Assembly: GCA_019412865.1 (NCBI GenBank)
Contig: DXOJ01000416.1
Span: forward strand, 1 to 8,488
Direction: 5' to 3'
Length of the DNA stretch: 8,488 nucleotides
From: Bacteroides sp.
GTDB taxonomy: Bacteria > Bacteroidota > Bacteroidia > Bacteroidales > Bacteroidaceae
Positions 1 through 6,898 of this stretch are shown here, one piece after another. The position numbers and the translations under genes are program-made. The first letter of the stretch is position 1, and each line of letters starts with the position of its first letter. Below the pieces are notes generated by a model, which did not search any database, was not told the origin of the DNA, and saw only the letters and a program-made list of their open reading frames with translations.

Positions 1-961
1 CGTCCGGACTGTTTGAAATTTCTATATGACTAGTCGTACCATCCTTTTCTATAACAAACGAGCCATTCAGAACCATTTTTTTATCAACTATAACATCACA
101 CATAATATTTTTCAAGAAATTACCCTCTTCATTGTATTTTGCCTTTATTTCTGGATTAAAAACGATCATATCCGGATCAGTTGGTTTGCTTCTTGTATTA
201 CAAAAAACATCATCACGATACACTATTAATGGCAAAAGCATTCCATCATTATCGGTTTTTATAATAATCTTATCACATATAGTAACATCAATTGGAGTTG
301 TTCTATCAGCAATGGCCGGTTCCCATTTAGGAGATTTTTTTAATAAATCCTCTATCGCACATTTTACAATATCATTCTTACACTGTAATATAGATATATT
401 ATTTACCTTTCCTTTTTTAGTTATTGTATACTGAAAAAGTAATGTATCTGAATAACATTTCAGTGTTGATGGTATTTGAATATTGTTGTGTATCCATTGA
501 ACAAACTTGTCCCTGCTATTAAAAGGACTCGTAGGAATATTCGATAAACGCGGTGGAATATGCATAGTTACTTGTTGTATTTGTTCCCGTTTATCTTCAG
601 GAATATATTGATGAAAATCAATTAGCATATATTTATATATATCTTTAGGTTGACTTCCATTATATCGACATCGAGGAGCTTTACTTATGACATCCATAAT
701 TTCTTTCTCAAAAGCAGGATTTAATGTATTCAGTATGCTTGTTATGAAAACTTTTCCATCCCAAGATGCACTAATACAAACTTGTTCAATGCCAGCTATT
801 CCATATTTGTACGCTTCTTGAGGAAATTGAATATTACTTAAAATCCATGATGGCATCTCGTCAAGAGTCATTAAAGATTCTTTGGTACTTCCTGCATTTA
901 TCTGAGCAGAAGTATATACATTAAAAAATACAGCAATGAAAAGGCTAATAATTTTATTCAT
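1..961 (-). CDS. Exported protein with repeated TonB C-terminal-like modules (partial, 3' end outside window)
   Basis: An uninterrupted minus-strand frame of 320 codons starts at the ATG at 961 and runs off the left edge. Residues 1-19 form a signal peptide with a hydrophobic stretch (IISLFIAVFFNVY) and a probable cleavage after TSA, before Q20. Three stretches resemble the TonB C-terminal fold: residues 36-98 (FPQEAYKYGIAG, then DGKV, then a PRC ending), 150-216 (KFVQWIHNNIQIP, KKGKV, PKWEPA) and 281-320 (GSFVIEKDG, cut by the edge). In TonB this fold contacts outer-membrane receptors. Here there is a cleavable signal peptide and no obvious retained membrane anchor, so a periplasmic or surface role is likelier than classical energy transduction; that is inference. 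The gene is visibly richer in A+T than the dapB operon, which could mean transfer. No Shine-Dalgarno is seen. Other genes may follow beyond the edge. Confidence 0.8.
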   Translation of the reverse strand, partial: MNKIISLFIAVFFNVYTSAQINAGSTKESLMTLDEMPSWILSNIQFPQEAYKYGIAGIEQVCISASWDGKVFITSILNTLNPAFEKEIMDVISKAPRCRYNGSQPKDIYKYMLIDFHQYIPEDKREQIQQVTMHIPPRLSNIPTSPFNSRDKFVQWIHNNIQIPSTLKCYSDTLLFQYTITKKGKVNNISILQCKNDIVKCAIEDLLKKSPKWEPAIADRTTPIDVTICDKIIIKTDNDGMLLPLIVYRDDVFCNTRSKPTDPDMIVFNPEIKAKYNEEGNFLKNIMCDVIVDKKMVLNGSFVIEKDGTTSHIEISNSPD

Positions 962-1003
962 AATATTGTTCTTTCTATAAGATGTTTTGTTTATTGCACA
1001 ATG

Positions 1004-1011
1004 TAAAGATA
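1004..1011 (-). promoter_or_regulatory. Possible -7 box for the TonB-like gene
   Basis: Read on the minus strand this is TATCTTTA, 7 of 8 matches to the Bacteroides -7 consensus TAnnTTTG, 42 bp upstream of the start codon at 961. No convincing -33 TTTG lies 19-21 bp further upstream, and the region is AT-rich, so a chance match is possible. The 139-bp gap 962-1100 shows nothing else that I can name, and no clear terminator for the DUF2851 gene. Confidence 0.3.
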
Positions 1012-1100
1012 GTGATAAAATAAAAAAACGTATACATAGAAAAATACACTAACGTGGTAAAATTATACATATTTCATCGACCAAAGCCTTTTTTTCGAAG

Positions 1101-2384
1101 CTACTTTTTCCTCAAATATTCATAACCGAAGCGACAGTACAGACACTTTCGCTTATCACAGTACTCTTTTTGCAACTGTATCAATGCCTGACTATCCGCC
1201 GCACTGACAACCGGAAGCCCGGCATCGCTCCACGAGCGGATAATATGATTACTCTCCGCCTTCAATTCTTCCAGAAAACGTCCGGCACGTTCACACATTC
1301 GTTCATCTGCCTTATGCAGACCGTATGTATAAAGAAAAGGAACCACTGTATTAATGATAATCAAATCCTTGGAACGCTCTCCCATCGTCTTCTCCTTTTG
1401 TGAAGACGGTCGCCCGAATAAATAATGATTTTCCCAATAGGGAGACGTACGGGCATCCAGTAAGTTTCTCACATCCACCAGAGTTTCCGCTTCCAACAAA
1501 CGTGAAAACAACTTATCCCCTTTCTGATAGAGATAAGCTAATTGCGCCAAGCGAATATGCGGAAAGTTTTCCGGACGAAGCCGTAGAAAACGCCATAACG
1601 TAGCGTCCATCCCCTGCCTGATTTCAAACTTCCGCTGCAAATAACGGAACTCCTTACAAAGACGGAGACTATACTCGTCTTCCTGTTCCTTTTTCAGAAA
1701 CGTTTCTTCCAACAATCCCGCCAAACCATAGAAAAAAGCCTCTATCTGAAACAAATCATTCCGGTGCTTATCCATCGCACGAAACGGCAACAGTCCCGCC
1801 CACGTTTCAAAAGCATCTCCGTTCAAGCCAAAACCGAAATTACGGGCAAGGGTGATAAAGAATGCATCTTCCCAATTACTGTTACAATGTTTGAGACGCT
1901 GTGTGATTAATTGCGCTTTCTGCTCCAAACGTTCCGTTTGCAAAGCGGTCAGCCAAGAATGAATGGTAAGTTTGGGAAGAGAGGCAAGGATGGGATGGCA
2001 AGCCGGATACTGATCGGCTACACAAAGTTCGTGGTAATGTAATTGCACATTGTCCGGACAGGTAAGTAATAGTTGCGGTATCTGTTCACCGTTGGTACGG
2101 GTTATTTCCGTATCTGCTTCACTCACTACATGGAGAATCACAGAGTCGTATGCTTTGTCAGAATGATGTCCGTGGCGAAACCAGTCGGAAGAATGTGTAT
2201 GTATTTCTATATTCCCTACCCATAAGGCACCATCAATCTTTAGTTTCGCGTTAAAAAAGTCGGGACCGGCGTTGGGATTTTGCAGACCGGAGTCAATCAC
2301 TTCTACCGGTAAGCCGTTGGTGGTTTGCAGTACTTTCAGGGGAAATAATTTATGCTTCCACACGTAGTGGAGAAGATGTTCCAT
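1101..2384 (-). CDS. DUF2851 family protein
   Basis: An intact 427-residue protein that I recognise as the DUF2851 family, common in Bacteroidetes and without an established function. The signature lies in the first 90 residues: NPNAGPDFFNAKLKI (36-50), WVGNIEIHTHSSDW (55-68) and HGHHSDKAYDSVILHVV (71-87). This block is rich in His, Asp and Asn and could bind a metal or act catalytically, which is inference only. A second conserved-looking stretch is RNFGFGLNG (181-189). The C-terminus has three cysteines, C409, C414 and C417 (CDKRKCLYCRFG), suggestive of a small metal site. No signal peptide or membrane segment is seen, so it is probably cytoplasmic. The ATG at 2384 lies 25 bp from a perfect -7 box. 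It is transcribed divergently from dapB. Confidence 0.88.
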   Translation of the reverse strand: MEHLLHYVWKHKLFPLKVLQTTNGLPVEVIDSGLQNPNAGPDFFNAKLKIDGALWVGNIEIHTHSSDWFRHGHHSDKAYDSVILHVVSEADTEITRTNGEQIPQLLLTCPDNVQLHYHELCVADQYPACHPILASLPKLTIHSWLTALQTERLEQKAQLITQRLKHCNSNWEDAFFITLARNFGFGLNGDAFETWAGLLPFRAMDKHRNDLFQIEAFFYGLAGLLEETFLKKEQEDEYSLRLCKEFRYLQRKFEIRQGMDATLWRFLRLRPENFPHIRLAQLAYLYQKGDKLFSRLLEAETLVDVRNLLDARTSPYWENHYLFGRPSSQKEKTMGERSKDLIIINTVVPFLYTYGLHKADERMCERAGRFLEELKAESNHIIRSWSDAGLPVVSAADSQALIQLQKEYCDKRKCLYCRFGYEYLRKK

Positions 2385-2385
2385 G

Positions 2386-2400
2386 TTAACAAGACGTTAA
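2386..2400. repeat. Small inverted repeat in the DUF2851 leader
   Basis: TTAAC-AAGAC-GTTAA is a perfect 5-bp inverted repeat with a 5-bp centre, ending one base before the DUF2851 start codon and lying in its probable short leader. It could be an operator or could affect translation, but arms this short also arise by chance in AT-rich DNA. Confidence 0.2.
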
Positions 2401-2409
2401 TGTGCGCTG

Positions 2410-2417
2410 CAAATGTA
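2410..2417 (-). promoter_or_regulatory. -7 promoter element for the DUF2851 gene
   Basis: Minus-strand TACATTTG is a perfect match to the Bacteroides -7 consensus TAnnTTTG. It is 25 bp upstream of the DUF2851 ATG, giving a leader of roughly 20 bases. No clear -33 TTTG is seen at the usual spacing. It is 10 bp from the outward-facing dapB -7 box, so the two promoters overlap. Confidence 0.55.
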
Positions 2418-2427
2418 ATAAAAATCT

Positions 2428-2435
2428 TATCTTTG
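2428..2435 (+). promoter_or_regulatory. -7 promoter element for the dapB operon
   Basis: TATCTTTG is a perfect Bacteroides -7 consensus match, 32 bp upstream of the dapB ATG at 2468. The -33 element is not obvious. The position also decides the dapB start: an in-frame ATG at 2402 lies upstream of this box and would be absent from a transcript started here. Confidence 0.6.
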
Positions 2436-2467
2436 CGACTATTATTTTGAATATAAGTCAGAAAACA

Positions 2468-3232
2468 ATGAAAATAGCACTGATCGGTTACGGAAAGATG
2501 GGCAAAGAGATAGAAAAGGTTGCCCGTAGTCGCGGACATGAAATCGTCTGCATCATTGACATCAATAATCAGGATGACTTCGAATCGGAAGCATTCAAAT
2601 CGGCCGATGTGGCCATTGAGTTTACCAATCCGATGGTAGCTTACAGCAATTATATGAAAGCATTCAAAGCCGATGTGAAACTGGTATCGGGCAGTACCGG
2701 ATGGATGGCCGAGCATGGCGAAGAAATCAAAAAGCTCTGCACTGAAGGAGGCAAAACACTGTTCTGGTCGTCCAACTTCAGTCTGGGAGTCAGCATTTTC
2801 TCTGCTGTCAACAAGTATCTGGCTAAAATCATGAATCAGTTCCCTGCTTATGATGTCACCATGAGCGAGACACATCATATCCACAAACTGGATGCTCCCA
2901 GCGGAACAGCCATTACATTGGCGGAAGGTATTCTGGAAAAGCTGGACCGTAAGGACAAATGGGTGAAAGGCACTTTCCTTGCACCGGACGGAACCATTAG
3001 CGGAACCAACGATTGCGCCCCTAATGAACTTCCTATCGCCTCTATCCGCGAAGGAGAAGTGTTCGGCCTTCATACCATTCGCTATGAATCTGATGTAGAC
3101 AGCATAACTATCACGCATGATGCCAAAAGTCGTGGTGGATTTGTATTGGGAGCCGTACTGGCAGCCGAATATACTGCCACACACGAAGGTTTTTTGGGCA
3201 TGAGTGATTTATTCCCATTCTTGAACGACTAA
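2468..3232 (+). CDS. dapB: 4-hydroxy-tetrahydrodipicolinate reductase
   Basis: DapB reduces the hydroxy-tetrahydrodipicolinate formed by DapA with NAD(P)H to tetrahydrodipicolinate, in the cytoplasmic pathway to diaminopimelate (peptidoglycan) and lysine. The protein has 254 residues, close to the family's usual length of about 250-270. The N-terminus MKIALIGYGKMG carries the GxGxxG-type nucleotide-binding loop (7-12). GSTGW (75-79) and SSNFSLGV (101-108) match family landmarks. SETHHIHKLDAPSGTA (133-148) is the catalytic block; by alignment with E. coli H159 and K163 the key residues are H136 and K140. The ATG at 2468 is chosen over the in-frame ATG at 2402 because the extra 22 residues are not part of the fold and the -7 box lies between the two. 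It is the first gene of a probable operon with lepB, 35 bp downstream. Confidence 0.96.
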   Translation: MKIALIGYGKMGKEIEKVARSRGHEIVCIIDINNQDDFESEAFKSADVAIEFTNPMVAYSNYMKAFKADVKLVSGSTGWMAEHGEEIKKLCTEGGKTLFWSSNFSLGVSIFSAVNKYLAKIMNQFPAYDVTMSETHHIHKLDAPSGTAITLAEGILEKLDRKDKWVKGTFLAPDGTISGTNDCAPNELPIASIREGEVFGLHTIRYESDVDSITITHDAKSRGGFVLGAVLAAEYTATHEGFLGMSDLFPFLND

Positions 3233-3267
3233 GATTTCAGAAGCTAGTTCTAAACAAATATAACATT

Positions 3268-4752
3268 ATGAGACAAGCCACACGCGCACAATGGATCAAA
3301 TGTGCCATTGCTATTCTACTTTACCTCGTCTTCCTCCTCTGGGTACGGAGTTGGTGGGGATTGATTGTTGTTCCTTTCATTTTCGATATTTATATCACAA
3401 AGAAAATACCTTGGTCTTTTTGGAAGAAGTCGAAGAATCCGGCTGTCCGCAGTGTGATGAGTTGGGTGGATGCCATCGTATTTGCGTTGGTTGCCGTCTA
3501 CTTCGTCAATATCTACATCTTCCAGAATTACCAGATTCCTTCCTCTTCGCTGGAAAAATCATTGCTGGTAGGCGATTTCCTGTATGTAAGCAAGATGAGC
3601 TACGGTCCCCGCGTACCGAACACTCCCCTTTCTATGCCGTTGGCACAACATACGCTGCCTGTATTCAATACTAAATCGTATATTGAGTGGCCACAATGGA
3701 AATACAAACGGGTACCGGGCTTCGGCAAAGTGAAGCTGAATGACATTGTGGTTTTCAACTTCCCGGCAGGAGATACGGTGGCAGTGAACTACCAACAGAC
3801 AACGGACTTCTATACGCTGGCTTATGGTGAAGGACAACGCATCTACTCCAAACAGATTGAAATGGATAGCCTGACACGTTCACAGCAACGTGCAATCTAT
3901 GACCTCTACTATGACGCCGGACGTAAACAGATTCTAAACAATCCGCGTACTTACGGTGAAGTACTGTGGCGTCCGGTAGACCGTCGCGAGAATTATGTGA
4001 AACGTTGTGTCGGCTTGCCCGGTGATACATTGCAAATTGTAGACGGACAGGTGATGATTGACGGTAAGGCGATTGAGAACCCCGAAAACCTGCAATTCAA
4101 CTACTTCGTACAGACTACCGGCCCGTACATTCCGGAAGATATGCTCCGCGAATTAGGCATCAGCAAGGATGACACCATGCTGATAGAAGACTCTGGCTGG
4201 GAAGGCGGATTATTGGATATGGGACTGGACAACCGGAATGCGCAAGGCAAACTGAATCCGGTATATCATCTTCCATTGACTAAAAAGATGTATGACACTC
4301 TCCTTGGCAATAAAAAGCTAATCAGCAAAATAGTAATGGAACCGGAAGAATACGCCGGACAGATGTATCCGCTGAACCTTTATACCAAATGGAACCGCAA
4401 CAATTACGGTCCGATCTGGATTCCTGCCAAAGGAGCTACCATTACCCTCACAGAAGACAACCTGCCTATCTATGAGCGTTGCATCGTAGCCTACGAAGGC
4501 AACAAGCTGGAAGTGAAACCGGACGGTATCTACATCAACGGTGAAAAGACCAATGAATATACCTTCAAAATGGATTATTACTGGATGATGGGTGACAACC
4601 GTCACAACTCTGCCGACTCCCGTTATTGGGGTTTTGTACCCGAAGATCACGTAGTGGGCAAGCCGATTGTCGTATGGCTGTCGCTTGACAAAGACCGTGG
4701 ATGGTTTGACGGTAAGATTCGCTGGAACCGCCTCTTCAAGTGGGTAGACTGA
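3268..4752 (+). CDS. lepB: Signal peptidase I, long Bacteroidetes type
   Basis: Inner-membrane serine protease that cleaves signal peptides from exported proteins at the periplasmic face. It has 494 residues, longer than E. coli LepB (about 324). Hydrophobic segments at about 11-40 and 64-86 should be membrane helices. The catalytic signatures are intact: QIPSSSLEKSLLVGDF (89-104) with nucleophile S94, VKRCVGLPGDT (244-254) with general-base K245, and GDNRHNSADSRYWGFVP (442-458). The extra length is mostly two insertions, about residues 115-235 between the Ser and Lys boxes and 265-430 before the last box. They contain the ordinary beta-structure parts plus lineage-specific sequence. It lies between dapB and a shorter paralogue lacking the dyad, with no terminator seen on either side, so co-transcription is likely. 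S94 and K245 are assigned by alignment with E. coli LepB. Confidence 0.95.
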   Translation: MRQATRAQWIKCAIAILLYLVFLLWVRSWWGLIVVPFIFDIYITKKIPWSFWKKSKNPAVRSVMSWVDAIVFALVAVYFVNIYIFQNYQIPSSSLEKSLLVGDFLYVSKMSYGPRVPNTPLSMPLAQHTLPVFNTKSYIEWPQWKYKRVPGFGKVKLNDIVVFNFPAGDTVAVNYQQTTDFYTLAYGEGQRIYSKQIEMDSLTRSQQRAIYDLYYDAGRKQILNNPRTYGEVLWRPVDRRENYVKRCVGLPGDTLQIVDGQVMIDGKAIENPENLQFNYFVQTTGPYIPEDMLRELGISKDDTMLIEDSGWEGGLLDMGLDNRNAQGKLNPVYHLPLTKKMYDTLLGNKKLISKIVMEPEEYAGQMYPLNLYTKWNRNNYGPIWIPAKGATITLTEDNLPIYERCIVAYEGNKLEVKPDGIYINGEKTNEYTFKMDYYWMMGDNRHNSADSRYWGFVPEDHVVGKPIVVWLSLDKDRGWFDGKIRWNRLFKWVD

Positions 4753-4794
4753 TAAGTGTACGGATAGAATAGAGTGATAAGGTGATAAATATTG

Positions 4795-5736
4795 ATGAAC
4801 ATTCGTAAATTCAAATGGATACTAGCATTTGCCGGAGCAGTAGTCGTAGTGCTTCTGCTCCGGGGATTTGCTTTTACGTCCTGCCTTATCCCTTCCACCG
4901 GTATGGAAAACTCCATTTTCCAGGGTGAACGTATCTTAGTGAACAAATGGAGTTACGGATTGCGAGTTCCTTTCATGTCGCTCTTTTCTTATCATCGTTG
5001 GTGCGAAAGTCCTGTACGGCAACAAGATATTGTAGTGTTCAATAATCCGGCTGGAATCCGGGAACCTATCATCGACCGCCGGGAAATCTATATCAGCCGT
5101 TGCCTCGGAGTTCCGGGAGATACATTATTGGTCGATTCTCTTTTCTCCGTTATTTCTCCAGAGGCACAATTCAATCCGGATAAGAAAAGGCTTTATTCGT
5201 ACCCCGCGTCAAAAGAAAATCTGATTACCTCACTCATGCATACTCTTTCCATCACCAACGACGGATTGATGGGAAGTAATGACAGTACTCATGTGCGTAG
5301 TTTCAGCCGTTACGAATATTATTTGTTGGAACAGGCAATGAATGGGAAAGAGAGTTTTGTCCAACCTTTGTCAAACAGGGAAGATGCCGAACCGAATCCG
5401 CTGATTGTTCCCGGAAAAGGGAAATTTATCCGGGTCTATCCCTGGAACATAACCTTACTGCGGAATACCCTCGTGATGCACGAAGGCAAACAGGCAGAAA
5501 TAAAGAACGACACTCTCTACGTAGACGGCAAACCTACACAACACTGTTATTTCACTAAAGATTACTATTGGATGGGGTCTAACAATACCGTCAACTTTTC
5601 CGACTCACGGCTCTTCGGGTTTGTCCCGCAAGACCATATCATCGGGAAAGCCTCCATCATTTGTTTCTCCAAAGAAAAAGAGACAGGCTTGTTTGACGGA
5701 TACCGATGGAACCGTTTCTTCAGAACGGTGAAATAA
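4795..5736 (+). CDS. Signal peptidase I paralogue lacking the Ser-Lys dyad (probable pseudoenzyme)
   Basis: A 313-residue S26-family protein with one N-terminal membrane segment (about 8-24). The family boxes are recognisable but changed where catalysis needs them. LIPSTGMENS (31-40) aligns with QIPSSSLEKS of the upstream lepB and puts G36 at the nucleophile position. YISRCLGVPGDT (99-110) aligns with YVKRCVGLPGDT and puts S101 at the general-base Lys. The last box reads WMGSNNTVNFSDSR (259-272) in place of WMMGDNRHNSADSR, although DSR and GFVP survive. The C-terminus GLFDGYRWNRFFR matches GWFDGKIRWNRLFK of LepB. The frame is intact throughout, so it is kept as a protein. The ATG at 4795 is preferred to the adjacent TTG at 4792; AAGG at 4779-4782 is a possible ribosome site. 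An automatic label would be signal peptidase I, but peptidase activity is doubtful. Confidence 0.9.
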   Translation: MNIRKFKWILAFAGAVVVVLLLRGFAFTSCLIPSTGMENSIFQGERILVNKWSYGLRVPFMSLFSYHRWCESPVRQQDIVVFNNPAGIREPIIDRREIYISRCLGVPGDTLLVDSLFSVISPEAQFNPDKKRLYSYPASKENLITSLMHTLSITNDGLMGSNDSTHVRSFSRYEYYLLEQAMNGKESFVQPLSNREDAEPNPLIVPGKGKFIRVYPWNITLLRNTLVMHEGKQAEIKNDTLYVDGKPTQHCYFTKDYYWMGSNNTVNFSDSRLFGFVPQDHIIGKASIICFSKEKETGLFDGYRWNRFFRTVK

Positions 5737-5757
5737 TCTTCCGGAACATAAAAGAAA

Positions 5758-5794
5758 TAACTCCTTAATAATATCCTTAATTAATATCCTTATT
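5758..5794. repeat. Short near-tandem TCCTTAAT repeats before the WbqC-family gene
   Basis: Three imperfect copies of a 12-13 bp unit, TAACTCCTTAAT, TAATATCCTTAAT and TAATATCCTTATT, lie back to back in the 82-bp gap between the lepB paralogue and the WbqC-family gene; the last two differ at one of 13 positions. They may be slippage in AT-rich DNA or a small regulatory site. No terminator or perfect -7 box is seen here, so read-through from lepB is likely. Confidence 0.3.
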
Positions 5795-5818
5795 ATAGAG
5801 CCCCCTAAACGTATTAAA

Positions 5819-6457
5819 ATGAAAGAAATGAAAATAGCTTATTTATCTTCAGCTTATCTCGCTCCCGTCGAATATTACACCAAACTTCTGGCTTATGACA
5901 AAGTGTTTGTAGAACAACACGACCATTATATCAAACAAACCTATCGTAACCGGTGCACCATTGCCGGCCCGTCCGGCGAATTAGCCCTTTCTATCCCAAC
6001 CGTAAAACCCGACACATTGAAGTGTCCGATGAAGGATATCCGCATTTCCGACCACGGCAACTGGAGACATCTGCACTGGAACGCCATCGAATCAGCCTAC
6101 AACAGTACTCCTTTCTTTGAATATTACAAGGACGACTTCCGTCCCTTCTACGAAAAGAAATACGAGTTTTTAATCGATTTCAACGAAGAACTATGCCGGA
6201 TGGTCTGTGAATTGATAGATATTCACCCCACTATGGAGCGTACTAGCGAATATAAGATGGAGTTTGCTCCCGGAGAATTCGATTTTCGGGAAGTTATTCA
6301 TCCCAAAAAAGATTTCCGAGAAGTGGATACAGAGTTTATTCCGCAACCTTACTATCAGGTTTTCGAGCCCAAACTGGGTTTTCTACCTAATTTGAGTATC
6401 ATAGACTTGTTGTTCAATATGGGACCGGAAAGTCTGTTGACATTAGGTAAACGATAA
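5819..6457 (+). CDS. WbqC family protein
   Basis: A 212-residue cytoplasmic-looking protein that I recognise as the WbqC-like family (PF08889), often found in surface-polysaccharide loci and of uncertain biochemical role. Family features are the N-terminal IAYLSSAYLAPVEYYTKL (6-23), YIKQTYRNRCTIAGPSG (37-53), the Trp/His-rich NWRHLHWNAIESAYNSTPFF (81-100) and the C-terminal NLSIIDLLFNMGPES (191-205). There is no signal peptide or membrane segment. Two starts are possible: the ATG at 5819, used here, and an in-frame ATG at 5828 that removes three residues and begins MKIAYLSS, closer to the usual family start. It ends the dapB-lepB run; a strong hairpin lies 175 bp after its stop. A role in polysaccharide or envelope assembly is inferred from family context only. 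Confidence 0.88.
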   Translation: MKEMKIAYLSSAYLAPVEYYTKLLAYDKVFVEQHDHYIKQTYRNRCTIAGPSGELALSIPTVKPDTLKCPMKDIRISDHGNWRHLHWNAIESAYNSTPFFEYYKDDFRPFYEKKYEFLIDFNEELCRMVCELIDIHPTMERTSEYKMEFAPGEFDFREVIHPKKDFREVDTEFIPQPYYQVFEPKLGFLPNLSIIDLLFNMGPESLLTLGKR

Positions 6458-6632
6458 CCTCACTTTTCTATTAGAATGTAAAAAGACTATATAGCATCGC
6501 GCTCCAAAAGACGGAGAAAGATATTTACCGCTTCAATCTATCATTATCTATACATCAACTTTCTGATACAAGGAATGTATATGTTCTACGGAAATAGGTA
6601 CATGCATTAAATGTCAAATTCTCTACAACTAA

Positions 6633-6664
6633 CACGGCTCTTTCATTTAAAAGAAAGAGCCGTG
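6633..6664 (+). terminator. Hairpin, possible terminator of the dapB-lepB-wbqC operon
   Basis: CACGGCTCTTTC and its exact reverse complement GAAAGAGCCGTG form a 12-bp stem around an 8-base loop (ATTTAAAA). It is the strongest hairpin between the two convergent genes. There is no T-run after either arm, so an intrinsic terminator is not certain; it could instead protect transcript 3' ends or be a protein site. It lies 175 bp after the WbqC-family stop. Confidence 0.45.
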
Positions 6665-6690
6665 AAGTTTACAGCAATAAGCTTAAGACA

Positions 6691-6738
6691 GAACCTTCTA
6701 AAGCCTACTTGTAACTATAAGATTCATTTTGAAGGTTC
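6691..6738. repeat. Inverted repeat GAACCTTC / GAAGGTTC
   Basis: Perfect 8-bp arms, GAACCTTC at 6691-6698 and GAAGGTTC at 6731-6738, are separated by 32 bases. The right arm overlaps the first TTCACC hexamer of the adjoining cluster. The role is unknown; it could be the edge of a decayed element. Confidence 0.3.
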
Positions 6739-6832
6739 ACCGGTTTCACCTTTAGCTGAATGACTATAAATCAAAACCTTATGGTGAAAGAGGATGCAAA
6801 ATACAGAAAGAGCCATCCTTCACCTCCTTCAC
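6736..6832. repeat. Cluster of TTCACC/GGTGAA hexamers, left of the fic gene
   Basis: TTCACC occurs at 6736-6741, 6745-6750 and 6819-6824, its reverse complement GGTGAA at 6783-6788, and a shortened TTCAC at 6828-6832. TTTCACC (6744-6750) and GGTGAAA (6783-6789) can pair as a 7-bp stem. A matching cluster lies beyond the other side of fic at 8315-8347. No reading frame of note covers this stretch. It may be a protein-binding array or a repeat remnant. Confidence 0.4.
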
Positions 6833-6898
6833 AAAGATAAAAAGCCGAAGGATAAATGACAAGATAGCACTGTAGAGATGCTTACATCATATAGATTA

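Noticed and set aside
132..434. Plus-strand frame of 100 codons
   Set aside because: It lies opposite the long minus-strand TonB-like gene, which has a signal peptide and domain-like repeats; the plus frame has neither.
2402..2467. Extended dapB start at the in-frame ATG at 2402
   Set aside because: The extra 22 residues precede the nucleotide-binding fold, and the perfect -7 box at 2428-2435 lies downstream of that ATG.
2336..3184. Long minus-strand frame of 282 codons over dapB
   Set aside because: It is antisense to a full-length dapB with all catalytic motifs and overlaps the DUF2851 start; its sequence has no recognisable domain. It mirrors dapB codon use.
4792..4794. TTG as the start of the LepB paralogue
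   Set aside because: The next codon is ATG at 4795, a stronger start, and the extra residue makes no difference to the protein.
4882..4884. Cys30 of the LepB paralogue as a lipoprotein attachment site
   Set aside because: The sequence RGFAFTSC lacks a Leu-type lipobox and has an Arg after the hydrophobic core; it aligns with the segment leading into the catalytic box of LepB.
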